Program-made: the position numbers and the translations under genes
In this document: one piece after another, positions 37,075 to 51,885 of the stretch
Numbering within the stretch: the first letter of the stretch is position 1
Layout: each line of letters begins with the position of its first letter
Notes under the pieces: model-generated
What the model was told of the DNA's origin: nothing
Databases searched by the model: none
What the model saw: only the letters and a program-made list of their open reading frames with translations
Assembly (NCBI RefSeq): GCF_051401765.1
Contig: NW_027480531.1
Span: 1,178,001 to 1,242,000 of the forward strand
Length of the DNA stretch: 64,000 bases
Reading direction: 5' to 3'
DNA from: Calliopsis andreniformis
Lineage: Eukaryota > Arthropoda > Insecta > Hymenoptera > Andrenidae

Positions 37075-40000
37075 ATTGAAGATTGAGGATTGAGGATTGA
37101 GGATTGAGGATTGAGTATTGAAGACTGAGGATTGGGGATTGCGGATTGACGATTGAGGATTGAGTATTGAGGATTGAGTATTGAGGATTGAGGATTGAAG
37201 ATTGAGGATTGAGGATTGAGGATAGAGGATTGAAGATTGAGGATTGGGGATTGAGGATTGACGATTGAGGATTGAGTGTTGAGGATTGAGAATTGAGGAT
37301 TGAGGATTGAAGATTGAGTATTGAGGATTCAAGATTGCGGATTGAGGATTGAGGTTTGAAGATTGGGGACTGAGTGTTGAGGGTTGAGTGATGAGAATTG
37401 ATGGTTGCGGATTGAGATTTGAAGATTGAAGAATGGGGATTGAGTATTGAAAGCTGTGAATTGAGGATGTTCTATTGAGGATTGAGGACTGACAATTGAT
37501 TGTTGAGGACTGAGGGCTGAAGATTGAGATTTCAGGATTGAGGATTCAGGATTGAGGTTTGAGGACTGAGGATTCGAGGATTGAGGATTGAGGATTGAGT
37601 ACTGAGGATTGAAGATTGAGGATTGGGTATTGAGGATTGAACATTCAGGATTGAGGATTGAGGATAGAGGATTGAGGATTGAGGATTGAAGATTGAGTAT
37701 TGAGGATATTCTATTGAGGATTGAGGATTGACTATTGATTGTTGAGGACTGAGGGCTGAAGATTCAGGATTCAGTATTGAGGATTCGGTATTGATGTTTC
37801 AGGACTGAGGATTGCGGGTTGAGAATTGAGGATTGAGGATTGAGGATTTGGGATTCAGGATTGAGGACTGAGGATTGAGGATTGAGGATTGAAGATTGAG
37901 TATTGAGTATTGAAGATTGAGGATTGAACATTGAGGATTGAGGATTGAGGGTTGTGGATTGCGGACGAGGACTGAGGGTTGAGTATTGATGTTTGAGGTC
38001 TGAGGATTGAGGATTGAGGATTGAGAACTGAGGATTGAGGATTGAGGATTGAAGATTGAGGATTGGCTGTTGAGGATTGAAGAATGAGGATTGAGGATTG
38101 AGGATTGAAGATTGAGGGTTGAAGATTGAGTATTGAGGATTGAAGATTGAGGATTGAGGATTGAGGATTGAGGATTGAGGATTGAGGATTGAGGAATGAA
38201 GATTGAGTATTGAAGATTGAAGATTGAGGATTGGGGATTGAGGATTGAGGATTAAGGATTGAAGATTGAGGATTGAGGATTGAAAATTGAGGATTGGGAA
38301 TTGAGGATTGACGATTGAGGATTGAGTATTGAGAATTGAAGATTGAGGATATAGGGTTGAGGATTGAAGATTGAGGACTGAGTGTTGAGGGTTGAGTGAT
38401 GAGAATTGATGCTTGTGGATTGAGATTTGAAGATTGAAGAATGGGGATTGAGTATTGAAAACTGTGAATTGAGGGTATTCTATTGAGGATTGAGGATTGA
38501 CAATTGATTGTTGAGGACTGAGGGCTGAAGGTTGAGGATTCAGGATTGAGGATTCGGTATTGACGTTTCAGGACTGAGGATTGATGGTTGAGGATTGAGG
38601 ATTGAGGATTGAGTATTGAAGATTGAGGATTGAGGATTGAGGATTGAGGATTGAGGATAGAGGGTTGAAGATTGAGGATTGGGGATTGAGGATTGACGAT
38701 TGAGGATTGAGTGTTGAGGATTGAGATTTGAGGATTGAGGATTGAAGATTGATTATTGAGGATTCAAGATTGCGGATTGAGGATTGAGGATTGAAGATTG
38801 AGGACTGAGTGTTGAGGGCTGAGTGATGAGAATTGATGTTTGTGGATTGAGACTTGAATATTGAAGAATGGGGATTGAGTGTTGAAAACTGTGAATTGAG
38901 GATATTCTATTGAGGATTGAGGATTGACAATTGATTGTTGTGGACTGAGGACTGAAGTTTGCGGATTCAGGATTGAGGATTCGGGATTGAGGTTTCAGGA
39001 CTGAGGATTGAGGGTTGAGGATTGAGGATTAAGGATTGAGGATTGAGGATTGAGGATTGAGGATTGAGGATTGAGTATTGAGGATTGAAGATTGAGGATT
39101 GGGTATTGAGGATTGAGGATTGAGGATTGAGGATTGAGGATTGAGGATTGAGGATTCGGTATTGAGGCTTCAGGACTGAGGATTGAGGGTTGAGGGTTGA
39201 GGATTGAGGATTGAGGATTTGGGATTGAGGATTGAGGATTGAGGATTGAGGATTGAGGATTGAGGATTGAGTATTGAAGATTGAGTATTGAGGATTGAAG
39301 ATTGAGGATTGAGGATTGAGGATTGAGGATTGAGAATTGAGGATTGTGGATTGAGGATTGAAGATTGAGGATTGGGTATTGAGGAGTGACGAATTAGGAT
39401 TGAGGATTTAGGATTGAGGATTGAGGATTGCAGATTGAGTATTGAGGACTGAAGATTGAGGATTGAGGATTGAGGATTGACAACTGATTGTTGAGGACTG
39501 AGGGATGAAGATTGAGGATTCAGGATTGAGGATTCAGGATTGAGGTTCGAGGACTGAGGATTGAGGATTGAAGATTGAGGATTGGGTATTGCGGATTGAA
39601 CATTGAGGATCGAGAATTGAGGACTGAGGATTGACTTTCGAGGATCGAGGATTGAGGATTGAGGATTGAGGATTGAAGATTGAGGATTGGGGACTGAGTA
39701 TTGAAGATTGAGGATTGAGGATTGAGGATTGAGTATTGAAGATTCAGTATTGAGGATTGAAGATTGAGAATTGAGGATTGAGGATTGAACATAAAGGACT
39801 GATTGTTGAGTGTTGAGTGATGAGAATTGATGTTTGGGATTGAGATTTGAAGATTGAAGAATGGGGATTGAGTATTGAAAACTGTGAATTGAGGATATTC
39901 TACTGAGGATTGAGGATTGACAATTGATTGTTGAGGACTGAGGACTGAAGTTTGCGGATTCAGGATTGAGGATTCGGGATTGAGGTTTCAGGACTGAGGA

Positions 40001-43000
40001 TTGAGGGTTGAGGATTGAGGATTAAGGATTGAGGATTGAGGATTGAGGATTGAGGATTGAGGATTGAGTATTGAGGATTGAAGATTGAGGATTGGGTATT
40101 GAGGATTGAGGATTGAGGATTGAGGATTGAGGATTGAGGATTCGGTATTGAGGCTTCAGGACTGAGGATTGAGGGTTGAGGGTTGAGGATTGAGGATTGA
40201 GGATTTGGGATTGAGGATTGAGGATTGAGGATTGAGGATTGAGGATGAGGATTGAGTATTGAAGATTGAGTATTGACGATTGAAGATTGAGGATTGAGGA
40301 TTGAGGATTGAGGATTGAGAATTGAGGATTGTGGATTGAGGATTGAAGATTGAGGATTGGGTATTGAGGAGTGACGAATTAGGATTGAGGATTTAGGATT
40401 GAGGATTGAGGATTGCAGATTGAGTATTGAGGACTGAAGATTGAGGATTGAGGATTGAGGATTGACAACTGATTGTTGAGGGCTGAGGGATGAAGATTTG
40501 GGATTCAGGATTGAGGATTCAGGATTGAGGTTCGAGGACTGAGGATTGAGGATTGAAGATTGAGGATTGGGTATTGCGGATTGAACATTGAGGATCGAGA
40601 ATTGAGGACTGAGGATTGACTTTCGAGGATCGAGGATTGAGGATTGAGGATTGAGGATTGAAGATTGAGGATTGGGGACTGAGTATTGAAGATTGAGGAT
40701 TGAGGATTGAGGATTGAGTATTGAAGATTCAGTATTGAGGATTGAAGATTGAGAATTGAGGATTGAGGATTGAACATAAAGGGCTGAGTGTTGAGGGTTG
40801 AGTGATGAGAATTGATGTTTGGGATTGAGATTTGAAGATTGAAGAATGGGGATTGAGTATTGAAAACTGTGAATTGAGGATATTCTACTGAGGATTGAGG
40901 ATTGACAATTGATTGTTGAGGACTGAGGTCTGAAGATTGAGGATTCAGGATTCAGGATTCGGTATTGATGTTTCTGGACTGAGGATTGAGAATTGAGGAT
41001 TGAGGATTGAGGATTGGAGATTGAGGATTGAGGATTGAGGATTGAGGATTGAGGATTGAGGATTGAGGATTGAAGATTGAGTATTGAGGATTGAAGATTG
41101 AGGATTGAGGATTGAGGATTGAGGATTGAGCATTGAGTATTGAAGACTGAGGATTGGGGATTGCGGATTGACGATTGAGGATTGAGTATTGAGGATTGAG
41201 TATTGAGGATTGAGGATTGAAGATTGAGGATTGAGGATTGAGGATAGAGGATTGAAGATTGAGGATTGGGGATTGAGGATTGACGATTGAGGATTGAGTG
41301 TTGAGGATTGAGAATTGAGGATTGAGGATTGAAGATTGAGTATTGAGGATTCAAGATTGCGGATTGAGGATTGAGGTTTGAAGATTGGGGACTGAGTGTT
41401 GAGGGTTGAGTGATGAGAATTGATGTTTGCGGATTGAGATTTGAAGATTGAAGAATGGGGATTGAGTATTGAAAGCTGTGAATTGAGGATGTTCTATTGA
41501 GGATTGAGGACTGACAATTGATTGTTGAGGACTGAGGGCTGAAGATTGAGATTTCAGGATTGAGGATTCAGGATTGAGGTTTGAGGACTGAGGATTCGAG
41601 GATTGAGGATTGAGGATTGAGTACTGAGGATTGAAGATTGAGGATTGGGTATTGAGGATTGAACATTCAGGATTGAGGATTGAGGATAGAGGATTGAGCA
41701 TTGAGGATTGAAGATTGAGTATTGAGGATATTCTATTGAGGATTGAGGATTGACTATTGATTGTTGAGGACTGAGGGCTGAAGATTCAGGATTCAGTATT
41801 GAGGATTCGGTATTGACGTTTCAGGACTGAGGATTGATGGTTGAGGATTGAGGATTGAGGATTGAGTATTGAAGATTGAGGATTGAGGATTGAGGATTGA
41901 GGATTGAGGATAGAGGGTTGAAGATTGAGGATTGGGGATTGAGGATTGACGATTGAGGATTGAGTGTTGAGGATTGAGATTTGAGGATTGAGGATTGAAG
42001 ATTGATTATTGAGGATTCAAGATTGCGGATTGAGGATTGAGGATTGAAGATTGAGGACTGAGTGTTGAGGGCTGAGTGATGAGAATTGATGTTTGTGGAT
42101 TGAGACTTGAATATTGAAGAATGGGGATTGAGTGTTGAAAACTGTGAATTGAGGATATTCTATTGATGATTGAGGATTGACAATTGATTGTTGTGGACTG
42201 AGGACTGAAGTTTGCGGATTCAGGATTGAGGATTCGGGATTGAGGTTTCAGGACTGAGGATTGAGGGTTGAGGATTGAGGATTAAGGATTGAGGATTGAG
42301 GATTGAGGATTGAGGATTGAGGATTGAGTATTGAGGATTGAAGATTGAGGATTGGGTATTGAGGATTGAGGATTGAGGATTGAGGATTGAGGATTGAGGA
42401 TTCGGTATTGAGGCTTCAGGACTGAGGATTGAGGGTTGAGGGTTGAGGATTGAGGATTGAGGATTTGGGATTGAGGATTGAGGATTGAGGATTGAGGATT
42501 GAGGATTGAGGATTGAGTATTGAAGATTGAGTATTGAGGATTGAAGATTGAGGATTGAGGATTGAGGATTGAGGATTGAGAATTGAGGATTGTGGATTGA
42601 GGATTGAAGATTGAGGATTGGGTATTGAGGAGTGACGAATTAGGATTGAGGATTTAGGATTGAGGATTGAGGATTGCAGATTGAGTATTGAGGACTGAAG
42701 ATTGAGGATTGAGGATTGAGGATTGACAACTGATTGTTGAGGACTGAGGGATGAAGATTGAGGATTCAGGATTGAGGATTCAGGATTGAGGTTCGAGGAC
42801 TGAGGATTGAGGATTGAAGATTGAGGATTGGGTATTGCGGATTGAACATTGAGGATCGAGAATTGAGGACTGAGGATTGACTTTCGAGGATCGAGGATTG
42901 AGGATTGAGGATTGAGGATTGAAGATTGAGGATTGGGGACTGAGTATTGAAGATTGAGGATTGAGGATTGAGGATTGAGTATTGAAGATTCAGTATTGAG

Positions 43001-46000
43001 GATTGAAGATTGAGAATTGAGGATTGAGGATTGAACATAAAGGACTGATTGTTGAGGGTTGAGTGATGAGAATTGATGTTTGGGATTGAGATTTGAAGTT
43101 TGAAGAATGGGGCTTGAGTATTGAAAACTGTGAATTGAGGATATTCTACTGAGGATTGAGGATTGACAATTGATTGTTGAGGACTGAGGTCTGAAGATTG
43201 AGGATTCAGGATTGAGGATTCGGTGTTGATGTTTCTGGACTGAGGATTGAGGGTTGGGGATTGAGGATTGAGGATTCAGGATTGAGGATTGAGAATTGAG
43301 GATTGAGGATTGAGGATTGGAGATTGAGGATTGAGGATTGAGGATTGAGGATTGAGGATTGAGGATTGAGGATTGAAGATTGAGTATTGAGGATTGAAGA
43401 TTGAGGATTGAGGATTGAGGATTGAGGATTGAGTATTGAAGACTGAGGATTGGGGATTGAGGATTGACGATTGAGGATTGAGTATTGAGGATTGAGAACT
43501 GAGGATTGAGGATTGAACATTGATTATTGAGGATTGAGGATTGAGGATTGAGGATTGAAGATTGAGTGTTGAGGATTGAAGATTGAGGATTGGGAATTGA
43601 GTATTGACGATTGAGGATTGAGGATTGAAGATTGAGGACTGAGGATTGAGGATAGAGGATTGAAGATTGAGGATTGTGGATTGAGCATTGACGATTGAGG
43701 ATTGAGTGTTGAGGATTGAGAATTGAGGATTGAGGATTGATGATTGAGTATTGAGGATTCAAGATTGCGGATTGAGGATTGAGGTTTGAAGATTGGGGAC
43801 TGAGTGTTGAGGGTTGAGTGATGAGAATTGATGTTTGCGGATTGAGATTTGAAGATTGAAGAATGGGGATTGAGTATTGAAAGCTGTGAATTGAGGATGT
43901 TCTATTGAGGATTGAGGACTGACAATTGATTGTTGAGGACTGAGGGCTGAAGATTGAGATTTCAGGATTGAGGATTCAGGATTGAGGTTTGAGGACTGAG
44001 GATTCGAGGATTGAGGATTGAGGATTGAGTACTGAGGATTGAAGATTGAGGATTGGGTATTGAGGATTCAAGATTGCGGATCGAGGATTGAGGTTTGAAG
44101 ATTGGGGACTGAGTGTTGAGGGTTGAGTGATGAGAATTGATGTTTGCGGATTGAGATTTGAAGATTGAAGAATGGGGATTGAGTATTGAAAGCTGTGAAT
44201 TGAGGATGTTCTATTGAGGATTGAGGACTGACAATTGATTGTTGAGGACTGAGGGCTGAAGATTGAGATTTCAGGATTGAGGATTCAGGATTGAGGTTTG
44301 AGGACTGAGGGTTCGAGGATTGAGGATTGAGGATTGAGTACTGAGGATTGAAGATTGAGGATTGGGTATTGAGGATTGAACATTCAGGATTGAGGATTGA
44401 GGATAGAGGATTGAGCATTGAGGATTGAAGATTGAGTATTGAGGATATCCTATTGAGGATTGAGGATTGACTATTGATTGTTGAGGACTGAGGGCTGAAG
44501 ATTCAGGATTCAGTATTGAGGATTCGGTATTGATGTTTCAGGACTGAGGATTGAGGGTTGAGGATTGAGGATTGAGGATTGAGGATTTGGGATTCAGGAT
44601 TGAGGACTGAGGATTGAGGATTGAGGATTGAAGATTGAAGATTGAGTATTGAGTATTGAAGATTGAGGATTGAACATTGAGGATTGAGGATTGAGGGTTG
44701 TGGATTGCGGACGAGGACTGAGGGTTGAGTATTGATGTTTGAGGTCTGAGGATTGAGGATTGAGGATTGAGAATTGAGGATTGAGGATTGAGGATTGAAG
44801 ATTGAGGATTGGGTGTTGAGGATTGAAGAATGAGGATTGAGGATTGAGGATTAAGATTGAGGGTTGAAGATTGAGTATTGAGGATTGAAGATTGAGGATT
44901 GAGGATTGAGGATTGAGGATTGAGGATTGAGGATTGAGGATTGAAGATTGAGTATTGAGGATTGAAGATTGAGGATTGGGGATTGCGGATTGAGGATTAA
45001 GGATTGAAGATTGAGGATTGAGGATTGAAAATTGAGGATTGGGAATTGAGTATTGACGATTGAGGATTGAGTATTGAGAATTGAAGATTGAGGATTTAGG
45101 GTTGAGGATTGAAGATTGAGGACTGAGTGTTGAGGGTTGAGTGATGAGAATTGATGCTTGTGGATTGAGATTTGAAGATTGAAGAATGGGGATTGAGTAT
45201 TGAAAACTGTGAATTGAGGGTATTCTATTGAGGATTGAGGATTGACAATTGATTGTTGAGGACTGAGGGCTGAAGGTTGAGGATTCAGGATTGAGGATTC
45301 GGTATTGACGTTTCAGGACTGACGATTGATGGTTGAGGATTGAGGATTGAGGATTGAGTATTGAAGATTGAGGATTGAGGATTGAGGATTGAGGATTGAG
45401 GATAGAGGGTTGAAGATTGAGGATTGGGGATTGAGGATTGACGATTGAGGATTGAGTGTTGAGGATTGAGATTTGAGGATTGAGGATTGAAGATTGATTA
45501 TTGAGGATTCAAGATTGCGGATTGAGGATTGAGGATTGAAGATTGAGGACTGAGTGTTGAGGGCTGAGTGATGAGAATTGATGTTTGTGGATTGAGACTT
45601 GAATATTGAAGAATGGGGATTGAGTGTTGAAAACTGTGAATTGAGGATATTCTATTGAGGATTGAGGATTGACAATTGATTGTTGTGGACTGAGGACTGA
45701 AGTTTGCGGATTCAGGATTGAGGATTCGGGATTGAGGTTTCAGGACTGAGGATTGAGGGTTGAGGATTGAGGATTAAGGATTGAGGATTGAGGATTGAGG
45801 ATTGAGGATTGAGGATTGAGTATTGAGGATTGAAGATTGAGGATTGGGTATTGAGGATTGAGGATTGAGGATTGAGGATTGAGGATTGAGGATTCGGTAT
45901 TGAGGCTTCAGGACTGAGGATTGAGGGTTGAGGGTTGAGGATTGAGGATTGAGGATTTGGGATTGAGGATTGAGGATTGAGGATTGAGGATTGAGGATTG

Positions 46001-46031
46001 AGGATTGAGTATTGAAGATTGAGTATTGAGG
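37075..46031. repeat. 8,957-bp tandem duplication, copy 2
   Basis: This is the exact tandem neighbour of 28118-37074. Correspondence can be followed to about 45.99 kb. There copy 2 continues into a full 3,492-bp unit, while copy 1 had jumped to the start of the next 8,957-bp unit at about 37.04 kb. That is the pattern expected from unequal exchange between 3.5 kb units. Confidence 0.93.
41792..45283. repeat. 3,492-bp unit, copy 3
   Basis: This is the counterpart of 32835-36326 in the second 8,957-bp unit and shares its private TATTGATGATTGAGG variant (about 42.16 kb). Over 42416-43762 it is identical, as far as I can see, to 33459-34805 and to 45908-47254. Confidence 0.88.
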
Positions 46032-48775
46032 ATTGAAGATTGAGGATTGAGGATTGAGGATTGAGGATTGAGAATTGAGGATTGTGGATTGAGGATTGAA
46101 GATTGAGGATTGGGTATTGAGGAGTGACGAATTAGGATTGAGGATTTAGGATTGAGGATTGAGGATTGCAGATTGAGTATTGAGGACTGAAGATTGAGGA
46201 TTGAGGATTGAGGATTGACAACTGATTGTTGAGGACTGAGGGATGAAGATTGAGGATTCAGGATTGAGGATTCAGGATTGAGGTTCGAGGACTGAGGATT
46301 GAGGATTGAAGATTGAGGATTGGGTATTGCGGATTGAACATTGAGGATCGAGAATTGAGGACTGAGGATTGACTTTCGAGGATCGAGGATTGAGGATTGA
46401 GGATTGAGGATTGAAGATTGAGGATTGGGGACTGAGTATTGAAGATTGAGGATTGAGGATTGAGGATTGAGTATTGAAGATTCAGTATTGAGGATTGAAG
46501 ATTGAGAATTGAGGATTGAGGATTGAACATAAAGGACTGATTGTTGAGGGTTGAGTGATGAGAATTGATGTTTGGGATTGAGATTTGAAGTTTGAAGAAT
46601 GGGGCTTGAGTATTGAAAACTGTGAATTGAGGATATTCTACTGAGGATTGAGGATTGACAATTGATTGTTGAGGACTGAGGTCTGAAGATTGAGGATTCA
46701 GGATTGAGGATTCGGTGTTGATGTTTCTGGACTGAGGATTGAGGGTTGGGGATTGAGGATTGAGGATTCAGGATTGAGGATTGAGAATTGAGGATTGAGG
46801 ATTGAGGATTGGAGATTGAGGATTGAGGATTGAGGATTGAGGATTGAGGATTGAGGATTGAGGATTGAAGATTGAGTATTGAGGATTGAAGATTGAGGAT
46901 TGAGGATTGAGGATTGAGGATTGAGTATTGAAGACTGAGGATTGGGGATTGAGGATTGACGATTGAGGATTGAGTATTGAGGATTGAGAACTGAGGATTG
47001 AGGATTGAACATTGATTATTGAGGATTGAGGATTGAGGATTGAGGATTGAAGATTGAGTGTTGAGGATTGAAGATTGAGGATTGGGAATTGAGTATTGAC
47101 GATTGAGGATTGAGGATTGAAGATTGAGGACTGAGGATTGAGGATAGAGGATTGAAGATTGAGGATTGTGGATTGAGCATTGACGATTGAGGATTGAGTG
47201 TTGAGGATTGAGAATTGAGGATTGAGGATTGATGATTGAGTATTGAGGATTCAAGATTGCGGATTGAGGATTGAGGTTTGAAGATTGGGGACTGAGTGTT
47301 GAGGGTTGAGTGATGAGAATTGATGTTTGCGGATTGAGATTTGAAGATTGAAGAATGGGGATTGAGTATTGAAAGCTGTGAATTGAGGATGTTCTATTGA
47401 GGATTGAGGACTGACAATTGATTGTTGAGGACTGAGGGCTGAAGATTGAGATTTCAGGATTGAGGATTCAGGATTGAGGTTTGAGGACTGAGGATTCGAG
47501 GATTGAGGATTGAGGATTGAGTACTGAGGATTGAAGATTGAGGATTGGGTATTGAGGATTCAAGATTGCGGATCGAGGATTGAGGTTTGAAGATTGGGGA
47601 CTGAGTGTTGAGGGTTGAGTGATGAGAATTGATGTTTGCGGATTGAGATTTGAAGATTGAAGAATGGGGATTGAGTATTGAAAGCTGTGAATTGAGGATG
47701 TTCTATTGAGGATTGAGGACTGACAATTGATTGTTGAGGACTGAGGGCTGAAGATTGAGATTTCAGGATTGAGGATTCAGGATTGAGGTTTGAGGACTGA
47801 GGGTTCGAGGATTGAGGATTGAGGATTGAGTACTGAGGATTGAAGATTGAGGATTGGGTATTGAGGATTGAACATTCAGGATTGAGGATTGAGGATAGAG
47901 GATTGAGCATTGAGGATTGAAGATTGAGTATTGAGGATATCCTATTGAGGATTGAGGATTGACTATTGATTGTTGAGGACTGAGGGCTGAAGATTCAGGA
48001 TTCAGTATTGAGGATTCGGTATTGATGTTTCAGGACTGAGGATTGAGGGTTGAGGATTGAGGATTGAGGATTGAGGATTTGGGATTCAGGATTGAGGACT
48101 GAGGATTGAGGATTGAGGATTGAAGATTGAAGATTGAGTATTGAGTATTGAAGATTGAGGATTGAACATTGAGGATTGAGGATTGAGGGTTGTGGATTGC
48201 GGACGAGGACTGAGGGTTGAGTATTGATGTTTGAGGTCTGAGGATTGAGGATTGAGGATTGAGAATTGAGGATTGAGGATTGAGGATTGAAGATTGAGGA
48301 TTGGGTGTTGAGGATTGAAGAATGAGGATTGAGGATTGAGGATTAAGATTGAGGGTTGAAGATTGAGTATTGAGGATTGAAGATTGAGGATTGAGGATTG
48401 AGGATTGAGGATTGAGGATTGAGGATTGAGGATTGAAGATTGAGTATTGAGGATTGAAGATTGAGGATTGGGGATTGCGGATTGAGGATTAAGGATTGAA
48501 GATTGAGGATTGAGGATTGAAAATTGAGGATTGGGAATTGAGTATTGACGATTGAGGATTGAGTATTGAGAATTGAAGATTGAGGATTTAGGGTTGAGGA
48601 TTGAAGATTGAGGACTGAGTGTTGAGGGTTGAGTGATGAGAATTGATGCTTGTGGATTGAGATTTGAAGATTGAAGAATGGGGATTGAGTATTGAAAACT
48701 GTGAATTGAGGGTATTCTATTGAGGATTGAGGATTGACAATTGATTGTTGAGGACTGAGGGCTGAAGGTTGAGGA
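45284..48775. repeat. 3,492-bp unit, copy 4
   Basis: This full unit lies directly downstream of copy 3 at a spacing of 3,492 bp (42416/45908 and 44068/47560). It carries the GACTGACGATTGATGG variant of the truncated copy 2. Confidence 0.88.
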
Positions 48776-50705
48776 TTCAGGATTGAGGATTCGGTATTGA
48801 CGTTTCAGGACTGACGATTGATGGTTGAGGATTGAGGATTGAGGATTGAGTATTGAAGATTGAGGATTGAGGATTGAGGATTGAGGATTGAGGATAGAGG
48901 GTTGAAGATTGAGGATTGGGGATTGAGGATTGACGATTGAGGATTGAGTGTTGAGGATTGAGATTTGAGGATTGAGGATTGAAGATTGATTATTGAGGAT
49001 TCAAGATTGCGGATTGAGGATTGAGGATTGAAGATTGAGGACTGAGTGTTGAGGGCTGAGTGATGAGAATTGATGTTTGTGGATTGAGACTTGAATATTG
49101 AAGAATGGGGATTGAGTGTTGAAAACTGTGAATTGAGGATATTCTATTGAGGATTGAGGATTGACAATTGATTGTTGTGGACTGAGGACTGAAGTTTGCG
49201 GATTCAGGATTGAGGATTCGGGATTGAGGTTTCAGGACTGAGGATTGAGGGTTGAGGATTGAGGATTAAGGATTGAGGATTGAGGATTGAGGATTGAGGA
49301 TTGAGGATTGAGTATTGAGGATTGAAGATTGAGGATTGGGTATTGAGGATTGAGGATTGAGGATTGAGGATTGAGGATTGAGGATTCGGTATTGAGGCTT
49401 CAGGACTGAGGATTGAGGGTTGAGGGTTGAGGATTGAGGATTGAGGATTTGGGATTGAGGATTGAGGATTGAGGATTGAGGATTGAGTATTGAAGATTGA
49501 GTATTGAGGATTGAAGATTGAGGATTGAGGATTGAGGATTGAGGATTGAGAATTGAGGATTGTGGATTGAGGATTGAAGATTGAGGATTGGGTATTGAGG
49601 AGTGACGAATTAGGATTGAGGATTTAGGATTGAGGATTGAGGATTGCAGATTGAGTATTGAGGACTGAAGATTGAGGATTGAGGATTGAGGATTGACAAC
49701 TGATTGTTGAGGACTGAGGGATGAAGATTGAGGATTCAGGATTGAGGATTCAGGATTGAGGTTCGAGGACTGAGGATTGAGGATTGAAGATTGAGGATTG
49801 GGTATTGCGGATTGAACATTGAGGATCGAGAATTGAGGACTGAGGATTGACTTTCGAGGATCGAGGATTGAGGATTGAGGATTGAGGATTGAACATTGAG
49901 GATTGGGGACTGAGTATTGAAGATTGAGGATTGAGGATTGAGGATTGAGTATTGAAGATTCAGTATTGAGGATTGAAGATTGAGAATTGAGGATTGAGGA
50001 TTGAACATAAAGGACTGAGTGTTGAGGGTTGAGTGATGAGAATTGATGTTTGGGATTGAGATTTGAAGATTGAAGAATGGGGATTGAGTATTGAAAACTG
50101 TGAATTGAGGATATTCTACTGAGGATTGAGGATTGACAATTGATTGTTGAGGACTGAGGTCTGAAGATTGAGGATTCAGGATTGAGGATTCGGTATTGAT
50201 GTTTCTGGACCGAGGATTGAGGGTTGAGGATTGAGGATTGAGGATTCAGGATTGAGGATTGAGAATTGAGGATTGAGGATTGAGGATTGGAGATTGAGGA
50301 TTGAGGATTGAGGATTGAGGATTGAGGATTGAGGATTGAGGATTGAAGATTGAGTATTGAGGATTGAAGATTGAGGATTGAGGATTGAGGATTGAGGATT
50401 GAGTATTGAAGACTGAGGATTGGGGATTGAGGATTGACGATTGAGGATTGAGTATTGAGGATTGAGAACTGAGGATTGAGGATTGAACATTGATTATTGA
50501 GGATTGAGGATTGAGGATTGAGGATTGAATATTGAGTGTTGAGGATTGAAGATTGAGGATTGGGAATTGAGTATTGACGATTGAGGATTGAGGATTGAAG
50601 ATTGAGGACTGAGGATTGAGGATAGAGGATTGAAGATTGAGGATTGTGGATTGAGCATTGACGATTGAGGATTGAGTGTTGAGGATTGAGAATTGAGGAT
50701 TGAGG
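48776..50705. repeat. 3,492-bp unit, copy 5, partial
   Basis: This copy also has GACTGACGATTGATGG. It has lost 14 bp (two heptamers) near 49.48 kb, and its spacing to copy 4 is then 3,478 bp. It carries several private changes, such as GAACATTGAGG near 49.89 kb. It ends near 50.7 kb, where the array changes to a block with GTATTGGGGATTCAAG. Confidence 0.82.
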
Positions 50706-51885
50706 ATTGCTGATTGAGTATTGGGGATTCAAGATTGTGGATTGAGGATTGAGGATTGAAGATTGAGGTCTGAGTGTTGAGGGTTGAGTGATGAGAATTG
50801 ATGTTTGTGGATTGAGATTTGAAGATTGAGGAATGGGGATTGAGTATCGAAAGCTGTGAATTGAGGATATTCTATTGAGGAGTGAGGATTGACAATTGAT
50901 TGTTGAGGACTGAGGGATGAAGATTGAGGATTCAGGATTGAGGATTCAGGATTGATGTTCGAGGACTGAGGATTGAGGGTTGAGGTTTGAGGATTGAGGT
51001 TTGAGGATTGAGGATTGAGAATTGAAGATTGAGGATTGGTTATTGCGGATTGAACATTGAGGTTTGAGGATTGAGGACTGCGGATTGAGGTTCGAGGATC
51101 GAGGATTGAGGATTGAGGATTGAGGATTGAAGATTGAGGATTGGGGACTGAGTATTGAAGACAGAGGATTGAGGATTGAGGATTCTGGATTGAGGATTGA
51201 GTATTGATGATTGAAGATTCAGTATTGAGGATTGAAGATTGAGAATTGAGGATTGAGGATTGAACATAAAGGACTAACTGTCGAGGGATGAGTAATGTGA
51301 ATTGATGTTTGTGGATAGAGATCTGAAGATTGCAGATTGAGTATTGAGTTTTGAAATCTGTGAATTGGTGATATTCTCTTGAGGATTGAGGATTGACAAC
51401 TGATTGTTGAGGACTGAGGGCTGAAGGTTGAGGATTCAGGATTGAGGATTCAGGATTGAGGTTTGGGGACAGAGGATTGAGTATTGAGGATTGAGGATTG
51501 AGGATTGAGGACTGAGGATTGAGGATTGAGGATTGAGGATTGGGTATTGAGGTTTGAGGATTGAGGATTGAGGATTGAGGATTGAGGATTGGGGATTGAG
51601 GATTGAAGGTTGAATATTGATGATTGAAGATTGAGGATTGAGGATTGAGGGCTGTACGTTGAGGACGAGGACTGAGGGTTGGGTATTAATGCCTGAGGTC
51701 TGAGGATTGAGGATTGCGAATTGAGTACTGAGGATTGATGATTGAGGATTGAGGATTGAGTATTGAGGATTGAAGATTGAGGATTGGGTATTGAGGATTG
51801 AACATTCAGGATTGAGGATTGAGGATAGAGGATTGAAGATTGAGGATTGATGATTGAATATTGATGATTGAAGATTGAGGATTGA
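50706..51885. repeat. 1.2 kb segment duplicated at about 55070-56249 (spacing 4,364 bp)
   Basis: Landmarks ACATAAA (51264/55628), CAGGATTGAGG (51437/55801) and TATTAAT (51684/56048) all give a spacing of 4,364 bp, so there is no net indel across the segment. It contains an A1-like module with GAGTATCGAAAGCTGTG, an A3 module and a B2 module, as in Block I and the 4.5 kb duplication. Confidence 0.83.

Noticed and set aside
28118..46031. Pure assembly duplication of the 8,957-bp unit
   Set aside because: Not fully excluded, but two single-base differences between the copies and the different right-hand continuations (37.04 and 45.99 kb) favour real tandem copies.
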